NCBI GenBank assembly: GCA_916048095.2
Contig: OU696575.1
Coordinates: 7,206,001-7,270,000, forward strand
Origin: Sacculina carcini
Lineage: Eukaryota; Arthropoda; Thecostraca; Sacculinidae
Direction: 5' to 3'
DNA length: 64,000 nt
Made by a program: the position numbers and the translations under genes. Below the pieces are notes generated by a model. It did not search any database and had not been told where the DNA came from. It worked only from the letters and a program-made list of their open reading frames with translations. Shown in pieces: positions 1-9,556 of the stretch (the first letter of the stretch is position 1; every line of letters starts with the position of its first letter).

Positions 1-580
1 CATTCCTTCCTCTGCAAGAAGTTGTAACAACCTCAGCTCTTGTACCTATTTTGGACCGGGCCTTCTTTGTGTCGATACAACAAATTGAAATTTGTTTCGT
101 CAATATAGATATATAGAGTCAGTATAGTCAATATAGAGTTCTCCCCTCTGAACGTTGTTGAAAAAGCTCGTCCATATTAGCCTTTCATTTTGCCTTGACC
201 TCTGGCGATCCATATTACCGACGTGTGGTCTGACGTTTTTCAGAGTTATTAGCTCTCCGTCGAGCCAATTTTTTATTGTGTTCACACACATACATGTTCA
301 CACGACTTTAAATTCCTGAGTGATGTGCTGTTTTAGCTCTCTCAGCGTGATGGAAGGATTTTTTTTGTATATTCGCAAGAAGAAATTATACTATGTCAGT
401 ATTCTTGCGAGATGTTGATCCTCCTTTTGGCTTCGGCTCAATCTGGTCATTTTGTAGCCATTTGTATGCCGTAGTCAACTTGACTCCTAAAGAGATAGCT
501 ACATCTCGCCAATTTCTCCCATCTCTCTGCGCATTAACGACGCGAGCTCTGTCAGCTGCACTCACTTTGTTGTATGTCAT
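1..580 (-). pseudogene. Tc1/IS630-like transposase fragment
   Basis: On the minus strand, 580 down to about 386 reads as an N-terminal helix-turn-helix region (start MTYNKVSAADRAR, with RDVAISLGV and AYKWLQ). Further down, 291-100 reads NTIKNWLDGELITLKNVRP. Near 60-110 a third frame gives YIDETNFNL, the usual context of the first catalytic aspartate in IS630/Tc1-type transposases. The pieces lie in different frames, so this copy is broken by small indels, and it runs off the left edge of the window. Family placement rests on motif recognition; the second and third catalytic acids are not in view. Confidence 0.6.
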
Positions 581-827
581 TTTGCTAGTAATTCAAATAA
601 CAACACGATTTTATAACAACGAGCAATTATTAATACTGATTGGTACTGTTCAATAAGACTGCCAACGATCACCAGAATTACAATGAGCTTTCAATTCAAC
701 GTTAAGCAAAAATTCCTAGGATATTGAATAATATATGAACAATTCAATCGAATACATATTGAATAAAAATATTATTTTAACACAAGCTTCATATTAACTT
801 CATCAAACTTCATATTTCGCAGACTGA

Positions 828-995
828 ACTTTCACTTTTGTAAAATTGATTTTCACAATTGTAAAATATATTTTCACTTTGGTAAAATTGATTTTCACTT
901 TTTTAAATTGATTTTCATTTTTTTTAAATTGATTTTCACAATTGTAAAATTGATTTTCACAATTGTAAAATTGATTTTCAGTTTTATAAAACTGA
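828..995. repeat. AT-rich tandem repeat, unit about 24 bp
   Basis: About seven imperfect head-to-tail copies of a unit resembling ATTGATTTTCACAATTGTAAA. The copies vary in T-run length and in CAATTG versus CTTTTG. It lies in the intron upstream of the first ELP1 exon seen here. Confidence 0.85.
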
Positions 996-1366
996 CTTAT
1001 AAATGGTATACAAAATGGAGAACAAGATCACGTGAATCAGCCCAAGAAAAAATATGGGTGAGCAGCATAGATACCAAGTTTGAAGAATAAGGAGAAAGAG
1101 GAAAATAAATTTGGATGTCGTCAGCGTATACGTGAAATGAAACTTGATAGCTGTGGAGAAAAGGACAAAGGGGATGATACTTTGAAAAGTAAGGGACCAA
1201 GAAGTGAGCCTTGTGGAACCCCAGAGGTGAGAGGGAAGTCGCACGATGAAGCTGCATTACTGCGAACAGCATAGGAAGGATCGTTAAGATAAGAGGTAAG
1301 GAGAGAAAGTACAGTAGATGTGAGACCTAGATGAGCACGTTCGCATATGCGCGATGCACGATGCAC
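996..1366 (-). pseudogene. LINE reverse transcriptase scrap
   Basis: Minus-strand frames contain SGVPQGSLLGPLLF (RT motif 4/B region) and, in another frame, FHVYADDIQIYF, the YADD catalytic box. Both are typical of jockey/CR1/L2-type non-LTR retrotransposons. Only about 120 residues remain and they are frameshifted between the two motifs. It abuts the truncated integrase end of the next element at about 1370. Confidence 0.75.
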
Positions 1367-1369
1367 ATG

Positions 1370-4084
1370 TTCGCATATGCATTTCCTTTATGACGATATC
1401 TACACGACCTTTCATGATAAGCATCGCACTCGTGGAGAAGACAGGCGAACTCAGTACTGAGAAACACCGGCGCATTATCAGATAGAACGCTGCAGGTTGG
1501 ACCAAAATCGACGAATACACTCTCCAGAGCGGCAACCACCGACATAGCATTTTCATTGCTAAATTTTCTCCAGATAGTTAACCTAGAACAGCAATCGATG
1601 ATGGACAAGTACGCGGCATGGTTATAGGTATGGGGTAGGTGATGTCTACTGCGAGTCTTCTCCGGTGATTTTTTTGTGCGATTTATCGGATCTATCCTAC
1701 GACATGAGTCACAATGACGTATCGCCTCGTCCACCTCACTAGAACTTACAGATGGAAACACATTTGAAATTAGTTCTTTTGTACGCTGTACACTCATGTA
1801 CCCACTGCTATGGTGGATGTTTTGTATGAACTCGCGCTCATCCCTCATTAGAGCATAACATCCACTTTTTAAATAAGAAGAGAGTAACGGCAGGAAACGG
1901 GGCGGACGTGTCATGGCGTCGGTGAGGTTTTCCTTGCTCTCTATTTGTTTAACATGCAATTCCAGTGAAAAAGATGTCATCATTTCACGGATTACATCCA
2001 GTCGTCTGCGTATCAGCATTTCTGACATGCCGTCTGTTCGAATCCGATTAGTATTATGAATTGCGCTGGTCAGCCACCCATAAACGACAGAAGAATCAGT
2101 TATCAGCTCAGCTTCTCGGAATCCCCACTTCAAGCACAAATGTATTCATTTAACTGCCGCGTGTAACTCAGACACGTTGATGTGCGAAGTAATCCGGCTT
2201 CCTAAGTCAGCAACCATCTTCCACTGGTTTTCCATCCACTGTAAGAACAACGCCAGTAGCGATGTTACATCAACCCATATCTTGGGTCGGCGCTCCTCAA
2301 CGGACCAAAACCCACCTACCGGATCTCGATGTTTCACTTCGTCGGCGATTGAGTTGATGATTCTTGCAGTATGTTGATCTAGTTCTGTATCCCAATGTGC
2401 ATTCGACTTCTTGTCTAAGCCTTCGGATACCCGCCGCTTGATTAGTCGACACACAACGCGAAACCAACCGTCTATAGGAAAATGGCCGATCCACCGCACA
2501 ACGAAAACATAGTTTTTTGTCAAAACATCTGGCACAACGGGAACATCTCCATCTCGTCGCCACTGCACCCCAGAGGGCTTGATTTCCTCTTTGAGTCCGA
2601 GTACTCTCGCACCGTTCAAGTCACAAGGCCTTTTTGTGATCAAACCATATTGTTGCAGTTACTGAACAGCCTGCTCTGGTTTCACACGAGATGTATCTAC
2701 TATCACATCGTCGATTTTAAAGTCAACTCATTTGATGTCAAATTCGGCTCTGGCAAATACTTTTTCTAGTATTTCCGCCATGACGTTGGGACCAATTGCT
2801 AGTCCGAACCCCAGTCTGGTCATGATATACTGCTTTCCCATAAATTACACCACTTGATATCTTTGTAGTTCGGTGTGTATCTGGAGATAGGCTTTCTTCA
2901 AATCTATTATCGACACATCACTGCCAATGCGCCTCCACTTGCGGAGCTTTTCATCGCACACTGCCGAATCCATACCGGGAGTACTGTGAATATAAGAATT
3001 CAATCGTCTATAATCTAGCACGGGTCTGATTTTGTGTTTCCTCTCCTGCTTCACTACAAACAAGGACAATTTTATTCCAATGACACCATGCATTATCTCG
3101 TCATAGGGAATGAGTACAGCTTCCTCGATCCACGAATTAACTTAGGCTTCAAAAACAGCTTTTTATGTTGGCTTAATAGCATAGTGCCCACCGTTAATCA
3201 TTTTATTGGGTACTTCATTCTCCCAGAACCAGTTCACAATCCACTTTTTCCCGTCAAAGAAGGCCTTGAAATCACGATCGACTATATCCAATGTGTAATC
3301 ACTGGATATATGTCTATGTGTACTTGGCATCGACTGCAACACGGCAGCTTGAGGCTTTGCAATATCAACTGAAGGAGTATCTTGTTGACAAGATCTCCAC
3401 TATGCACGCGTACTTGACACACCAAACGACACTCTGTCATCTGGCGAAACATTCATTCCACCGGCTGTGAATATTGCATCCATACCGAAAATAATGTCAA
3501 ACGGTGGATGATATTTCGAATCGCACAATCATACACGCAGTGGTTTGATTTTGACACAACCCTCAGGATAAAATCGAACTTTCTATTATGATACTCCTCT
3601 AGATACTACTCCGAACTTTCTATTATGATACTACTACGGCTCAAGTCAAGCGCCGTGCATGGCTCTCGCCGTGTTTTCCGTTCTAGTTGACAAATCACAA
3701 AGAAATTGACAAGTAACCCAACGGGAGCTTTCGTTGCTCTCGCCCACAACACATTCAGCCAACGAACACAAATCAGACATATATTCGTCCAATGTCTCCT
3801 TAGCAATCTTCCACTGCCGCTCTTTGAACAGTGAGAAAGCGACACAATGAATCAACCCAAAAGACTGACGCAGGGAGGCAATAACGACCAACTCTTTCTT
3901 TTTGTCACTATCAGATAGTTTCATTTGTCTGTACACATTGAACGCCAGACCGTACACAAGTAGCGGGATGACTTTAGCCACGTCGTGTATGTCCTTCAGT
4001 GAACAAGCGTACTTGAGTTTCTCCACCCAAGTGTCCGCTGCCGTCGCATTTCTTCACAAACTCTGTCAACTTCAGCTCATCCAT
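1370..4084 (-). pseudogene. decayed LTR retrotransposon, lineage A, gag-pol relic
   Basis: Read right to left on the minus strand. Gag starts at ATG 4084 and is frameshifted near 4026, after which it reads MEKLKYACSLKDIHD. A protease trace (FDIIFGMD) lies near 3505. RT follows with RPVLDYRRLNSY and IIDLKKAYLQIH (2845-3093). RNase H has WVDVTSL and ITDSSVVYGWL (about 2090-2400). Integrase has HSSG...CDSCRR and the core SIIDCCSR and LSDNAPVF (1378-1850). Integrase stops before its catalytic glutamate, at the junction with the LINE scrap. Domain order and residues match the element at 8268-12947, and several stops and frameshifts make it non-coding. Confidence 0.85.
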
Positions 4085-4092
4085 CGTAATCA

Positions 4093-4104
4093 GCCGAACT
4101 AGCT
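4093..4104 (-). other. putative primer-binding site (tRNA-Phe 5'-end type)
   Basis: Minus strand AGCTAGTTCGGC directly follows an LTR ending ...CTTACA and lies 8 nt upstream of the gag ATG. It differs by one base from the 12-mer at the same place in four other elements of this window. That 12-mer complements nucleotides 1-12 of animal tRNA-Phe (GCCGAAATAGCT). Confidence 0.6.
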
Positions 4105-4407
4105 TGTAAGACAAGATAAAATAATATAATATACACACAGATTATATCGCACAAACTATAACGCACGGACTACCACACATAGATTATAACACACCGACAA
4201 TGCACGCATAACAACCGTTGACCACCGAGCAAACACTGCTCACCTTTTGCCTTGACAAGGACAGTGTACATTGTATCAAGGGGACGCCGCTACTTGAAAC
4301 GCGTTCGCATGAAACGCCACAACGCGCTCTTCACAATAGTAACTTGCTGACTCTATAATCTAGTATAACACTCGCACATGTTAGTAAAGCTTTTGAGTTG
4401 TCTTAAA
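4105..4407 (-). repeat. probable 5' LTR of the 1370-4084 element
   Basis: The block starts TGTAAGACAA on the + strand and ends TTGTCTTAAA. These are inverted repeats matching at nine of ten positions, as expected for LTR termini (TG...CA, with one change at the far end). It sits exactly beside the primer-binding site. No second LTR is visible because the element is truncated at its 3' end. Confidence 0.6.
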
Positions 4408-5511
4408 ATATAGATGAAAATTAAAATAAATATAATGAAATATATGAACTAAATAGTCATAGGAGTGCACAATTTAATTAAAAAATATATATAATGGAAT
4501 ACAGGTAAATATACTCCAATGTCATCACCAAAAATTTAATATCAATTGAACACCAATATATGTAATCATTAGATAAATACGTGAATTTTAACAAAATGAG
4601 GTAATCACTTGGTAATTTTAACACACACACGCACGCACGCGCAATTCAAATAGACCTTGCCGCACAAGCAATTCAAATATACTATATTTCTTATAGAAAA
4701 GTTATGATCTAATTCTTGAATAACGGTAATTTAATATAATTATGTTTATATCATAATGTGACGTATAATCCCTGAAATCCAATGAACGATGAAATATACG
4801 TCCATCCTTCAAACATGAAAATTCCAAATTATGGAGCCTCTTAGCCTATCTTTTTTCATGACGAACTTGGTCGAAAGGCTACGCAGCCCTCTGCACCTGG
4901 GCCTAACTAGCGCATTGTGCTGCGACCAACCACAATCAGTCGACCTAGAACTCGGTTTCAAACAGGAAACTCGAACTCGGTTTCAAACAGGGAACTCGGT
5001 TTGATCAAGAAATGCGAGCTTGTGTGATCATTAGATTTTAACACCTGTTTCTGCAATGCGACTTACGTGTGTGTGTATGTTTGTGTATTTTTGTACACCT
5101 TTCAATCGATACATTCTTGAGTGGGAATTATCTTACTTGCTACACCCATAAATATATGCTAATAGATATATTTTGAGGTGTGTAATTCCGCACACTGTTG
5201 CTCGTGTTTTGGGCGTTTTTAAATCAAATCTAAATAATGTTGCTATTTTTGTGCTTGTGTCTGTGTGTATATTTGTATCATATCGCTTTACGTTCGTACT
5301 TCCCATGTCAATATGTATTTTTAATGCGCGTTTATGTGAATATATGCATGTTTGTGAAATATATGTAGTTGGCGCATTTGACACTTAATGTATGAATTGT
5401 GCTCATAACTGTTTTTTAACGAAGTGCATTGTGTATGTGTGTGATTTTGTGGTTATATATACATATGTGTGTGTGTGTATGTGTGTGTTAGCTTAAACAT
5501 ATGTTCAGCAG
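4408..5511. other. AT-rich intron, no gene seen
   Basis: AT-rich sequence with a short (CA)n(CG)n tract at 4620-4645 and TG-rich stretches from 5070, ending in a TG-rich splice acceptor region at 5460-5511. ORFs here have no recognisable domain. Confidence 0.6.
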
Positions 5512-6301
5512 ACGGCTGTTTGTACTCGTACAAGTACCAATTGGCGGTTTGTGCTGGCCTCAACACTGAAATAGTAGCCCTATCATCCCTATCATTGCCC
5601 TCATCATTGGATTACAACGCTGGTATGAAGAGCGCGGTCAATGGGCACTGCATACCGCGCATAACCGCCACCGCCGCTGTGCCCGTTGACGTATCGGTAG
5701 ACTCATGCAGCGGCGGTGCCGGTGGTGGCTGGGTGGCTGTCATTGACGGACGGCGAGTGCTACTGACGGCACTGGCAGTTGCCGCCGTGCCTCCACCAAT
5801 GTGTTCGGTCGCCGTACACCTGCCGGCCGCGTGTCTTGCCGTCACGTTGTTTGACACGGGCGGTGACGGCGGATGTGGCGCAAGTCTTTTGGTATTTGCC
5901 GTCGACTTGTATGTGTACGCGTTCAGCTTGGGCGGCGATTGTTCGATCACTGACAGTTGCCCCAACGTCGATCTGCCCGGCGTCAGAGTGGAAGTGAACG
6001 ACGACGCCGTAAACGGTATCGTTGACGATGGCGGCTTCCGTCAAACTGTGCCGTCCGTCTGCTATGCCGGACGTTGGTGTTTGCCGGATGTGTTGACTCG
6101 CCGACCGGACGTTTCCGATACGCGGCTTGAGTGGGCGTGGACGGCCATTGCGCATCGTCGGCTTGTGTACTGTCGACGGCCGGCTGAACGTATGCTAGCG
6201 ATCGGCATTGGCGGTGGCGGTGGTATTTGCAATGCAGCACAGTGCGCTGTAGAACTGGTCGTGTTAGATCTACCAGCACAGTGTTCACACGGCAGCATCA
6301 G
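5512..6301 (+). CDS. ELP1: ELP1 (elongator subunit 1), window exon 1
   Basis: ELP1/IKBKAP is the largest Elongator subunit, a scaffold of the complex that modifies wobble uridines of tRNAs in the cytoplasm. This exon encodes about 263 residues of the WD40 (beta-propeller) part. The anchor is VAVIDGRRVLLTALAVAAVPPPMC, shortened here to VAVIDGRR and VPPPMC, which fits the VIDG...VPPPMC segment known in animal ELP1. The exon starts after CAG at 5511 (AG at 5507-5508 is an alternative) and ends at CAG|GTATGT. It finishes after two bases of a codon (AG), which the first base of the exon at 16966 completes. The acceptor is preceded by TG repeats rather than a clean pyrimidine tract. The protein is unusually rich in Ala, Val and Gly, and the first third (to about 5715) is poorly conserved. 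Confidence 0.85.
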
Positions 6302-6359
6302 GTATGTGTATGTGGGAAGGCCAATGGGATACACAGCGTGGGCCGATTTTCGACTTTCA

Positions 6360-6945
6360 TAGACAGGTTGCACTCGCTAAAATGTATGTCATTAATAGAC
6401 AACTAAGCGTTCTTCCAATCTTGAACTAACCATGTAGTTACACTGTCCAGGTCTGAAAGCACAAATGAAGCGATGATATCCTTCTGGAGAAAATGTATCA
6501 GTCCCTTTTTAACAAAACGTTTGTCGCAGTTTTTGGTATTCGAAACACTCGGCACCTTGCAGTAATTTCCATTGCAGTTCACAGCACCACACTTGTTCGA
6601 CATTTCGAACTCACAAAATCAATAGCGACCAATGAATGCCAGCAATAACACATTTCAACGCGTTTACACAGCAACGAGTCAAACACCACTACTACACAAC
6701 CACATATCAACTGTCATTCCAAGATTAAGTTGCATGATGCTGACGCAATTTGGCTGACATTGTTTCCTTCGACCAGTCATAATTGAGCGTTTGTACGCGC
6801 CGAGCTAGATACAGCACCTCTGTTCAATGAAGATCGACACGTTTCTCACAAACTCTGCCCAAACCGCGAACTAGACTGGTCTCCCCTCGCTGACTCAGAT
6901 ATCGGGCCGTGCACGTCCTATATTTAGTAGTAATTGGTACACACA
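6360..6945 (-). mobile_element. end fragment of a THAP-type DNA transposon
   Basis: The end at 6889-6938 resembles the 51-bp terminal inverted repeat of the element at 31390-34910 (core CGGGCCGTGCACGTCCT). Downstream on the minus strand the sequence around 6780-6850 also matches that element's leader. An ORF at 6603-6403 begins MSNKCGAVNCNGNYC, parallel to NKCGVVNCHGNYC in the other copy; a C-x4-C start of this kind suggests a THAP zinc finger. The opposite end is missing, so this is a truncated, immobile copy. Confidence 0.65.
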
Positions 6946-8267
6946 CAAGCTAAGTGATGACTGTCACTAGCTGAACACTTCTATCTACGCTTTGTAAATG
7001 AAAGGGAAGATTGGCAGTATCAAGCAATTTGATGTCGTTTTCGAGCGCAGACGTGATCTATTCGTGACATGTTCCTTCATGCTTGTTTGTTGGTGGTTTT
7101 TACCCTCTCAGGTGCACTCAGGTGCTTCACAGGTTTTTGCCCTCTCAGCACGATGTGTATCTACCCCGACCATATTTCATCATCTCAGCTGATTAGAGGA
7201 CTATGTTTTATGATGTTTAACTCGCTTTTTCACAATGCATATATTCACACAATAGACAGATGAAATGAAGATGATGATTAAGAAATTTTAATGATGATGA
7301 AATTCAAACGATGATGAAGAAATTTTGTGATACATGTGTACATGATAGGTTGATACATGATACATGACACATTTATCATTTGAGAATCGTCACTTAGCCG
7401 ATAAATGATAGTAACGGTAATCTCGGAATACGCTGATCGAAGTTGTGAAACCGGAGACCAAATAAGTGCATAATTATACTCACACCATCCTTCTGGTGAG
7501 ATATTTCAATGACTTTTTTGTCCTCTATCTGCCAACGTACTTCTTGTTGCACCATTGCTATTCTTACAGCTTTTAAGGCACCACATCTCCAGTTCTTCCA
7601 CCATGCCTCCTTTGCTACCAGTTGAGTTGTCCAAGATAACATATCAACACTTTCTTCCTGCTGAAGAACATCAGGATATATTTCCGTACTCAGGAAACAA
7701 TTTATTTAAAGCCAATTGATATTATAACATATATATAAAGTCATTGTTTATTCATCCAAATTTCCATCCGGACGAATTAATGTCAGATTTCAAATTATCA
7801 TCATTCAAATTATCAATCATTCATATCATCACGGATAGATTGTGACATATTTTCAACCCTTGATCCTGATATATATATAATTTTCACTAATTCATTAAAT
7901 TATCAATCATTCAAATCATCACGGATATCTTCTGATATCTTTTTAACCCTTAATCCTGATATATCTAATTCGCACTTGTAAAACAAGATGTTATCAATGT
8001 TCACTTCTGGCTATTGTAGGTGTCTAGCATCATGAATCAAGCCATTAGTAGGAGCTGCGCCAATTATTGAGGATCATCCGGATTTGATGATCTCCATAGA
8101 CCACCTCGGGATTTTGAGAAGTTCGTAATGGCTTGGACCATCAACATTTTGACATAAGTTATACACTTTTGGAATCTACGTAAAAACTGTACCTATCAAG
8201 TACCAAACAATAATATAATCCACATTTGACACGATATTAGGCCTGATGTAAAATACTCTGTTTTCGC
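6946..8267. other. intron sequence with short tandem duplications
   Basis: No recognisable gene. An 82-aa ORF on the minus strand (7642-7394) has no domain I know. At 7790-7970 two imperfect copies of a unit of about 97 bp (containing TCATCACGGATA and TTCAACCCTTGATCCTGATATA) lie in tandem. GATGAT-rich sequence occurs at 7265-7320. Confidence 0.55.
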
Positions 8268-8769
8268 GCTGGTATTGTTGGTCAGAAATTGAACGCTGTG
8301 CGAAGGAATGAATGTGGGTGTGAATGCGTTTGCTGAGTTGAGCGTGAGTGTAGGAGAGCGTGTGCGCCTGCGAGCGTAGACTTGTGTGTGTACCTGTGTG
8401 TGACTGAGCGTAGACTTGTGTGTGTGTGTGTATATGCGTCACTGTATTTATGCGTGTGATTCTACTTCGTGTTTGTATGTTGGTATGCAGCGTGTTCTGG
8501 TGTTAGCGGCTGGTATGTAATGACGGGAGTGGTGTAGTAGTGCTCATCGTGCGTTGTGTGGTTATTTGTGGACTGGTCGGTGTAGTCTTCTGTGTGCTGT
8601 TTGTGTGGATATAATTTATGCCAGCCTAGAGAGAGATTATTGCTCTACTGTGTAAGTGTGAGTTTTCATCTTGTTGTTGTTAAATCATATTTGTTGTCCG
8701 CATCAATAGAGTTCATCATTTTACAAGGTAGTTTTGTTTTCGTGGTGTAAAAATGGACATCAAACCACA
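8268..8769 (+). repeat. 5' LTR of the 8268-12947 element
   Basis: Bases 8270-8681 match 12536-12947. The LTR ends ACCACA at 8769, the inverted complement of the 3' LTR start TGTGGT at 12534. The gag-frame ATG at 8753 lies inside this LTR. Confidence 0.85.
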
Positions 8770-8781
8770 AGCTATTTCGGC
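8770..8781 (+). other. putative primer-binding site (tRNA-Phe 5'-end type)
   Basis: AGCTATTTCGGC starts at the first base after the LTR terminus ACCACA. Its complement GCCGAAATAGCT equals nucleotides 1-12 of animal tRNA-Phe. No conventional TGG-type site complementary to a tRNA 3' end is present next to the LTR. Confidence 0.65.
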
Positions 8782-8788
8782 TACAACA

Positions 8789-9556
8789 ATGATGAAGAAT
8801 TTTGACGGTACTGGCGACGTAGTCGCATGGTTGAAGAAGGCAGAACTTGTGGCCAAGCTGACAGGAGTGACTGAGCTGCATGCGTTTGTGCCACTATTTC
8901 TGGAAGGAGGAGCATTGTCACTCTACCTCGAGCTCAATGAAGAGGCGCAGTCAAGGTACGATTTGATCAAATCCAAACTGCGAGAAGCGTTTTCCCCCAA
9001 TCCAGTCGAATCATTTGCCATGCTGACGAAGAAGAAGTGGCAAGGAGAGCAAGTGGATGTGTACGCAAATGAGCTTAGACGACTCGCTGGCTTGTGCGGT
9101 TTTGTCAGTCAGGGATTGGAACTCTCGGTGAAGTTGGCGTTCATTAGTGGGTTTCCGGACCGAGTTTCGGCAGGACTACAGGAAGACGATATGCAGACAG
9201 TAACTATGAGTCGTCTGATCTCGAGGGCTCGTATATTGACACGGGCAGATGCTTCAGCTAGCTCTGGAACCATGGCGGCATGTGTAGCGGCCGGTGATGA
9301 TTCAGCTGATGACACCGTGGCTGGAGCAGCTGCCATTCGACGTTCAGTCGAACGTCGTCGGAACGTCAACGGACGATGCTTCAACTGCGGAGGTGCCCAT
9401 ATGGCGCGACACTGCAGACGTTCCGCGATAGTGTGCTTCAATTGCGGTCAGACAGGACATGTTGCAGCAAAGTGCGCAAAGGGAAACGATGTAGGGGGGG
9501 CTTCAGCGCCAAGAAGCTCCCCCTCTGTACAGTGGAGGCGCAACGCGGGGGTCTAA
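8789..9556 (+). CDS. Gag of lineage-A LTR retrotransposon
   Basis: This 255-aa Gag structural protein packages element RNA. I chose ATG 8789, which is downstream of the LTR and primer-binding site and precedes the conserved NFDGTGDVVAWLKK block; an in-frame ATG at 8753 would start inside the LTR. The order is an alpha-helical capsid-like region (PLFLEGGALSLYLELN, AFISGFPDRV), then two zinc knuckles. The first is CFNCGGAHMARHC, with an unusual C-x2-C-x3-H-x4-C spacing; the second is the standard CFNCGQTGHVAAKC. The frame is open throughout. The final 25 codons overlap the pol frame and carry the frameshift signal. Confidence 0.85.
   Translation: MMKNFDGTGDVVAWLKKAELVAKLTGVTELHAFVPLFLEGGALSLYLELNEEAQSRYDLIKSKLREAFSPNPVESFAMLTKKKWQGEQVDVYANELRRLAGLCGFVSQGLELSVKLAFISGFPDRVSAGLQEDDMQTVTMSRLISRARILTRADASASSGTMAACVAAGDDSADDTVAGAAAIRRSVERRRNVNGRCFNCGGAHMARHCRRSAIVCFNCGQTGHVAAKCAKGNDVGGASAPRSSPSVQWRRNAGV
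9481..9524 (+). promoter_or_regulatory. -1 ribosomal frameshift signal (GGGAAAC + hairpin)
   Basis: GGGAAAC at 9481-9487 is read G GGA AAC in the gag frame, a known retroviral slippery heptamer. After a 5-nt spacer, 9493-9504 pairs with 9513-9524 (12-bp stem with one G-U, 8-nt loop AGCGCCAA). Pol lies in the -1 frame and stays open across this point. Confidence 0.8.

Noticed and set aside
5612..6373. Minus-strand ORFs opposite ELP1 exon 1
   Set aside because: Shadows of a GC-rich exon; the + frame matches ELP1 and has phase-consistent splice sites.
8753..8788. ATG 8753 as gag start
   Set aside because: It lies within the LTR upstream of the primer site; the related gags start after the site, so ATG 8789 is preferred.
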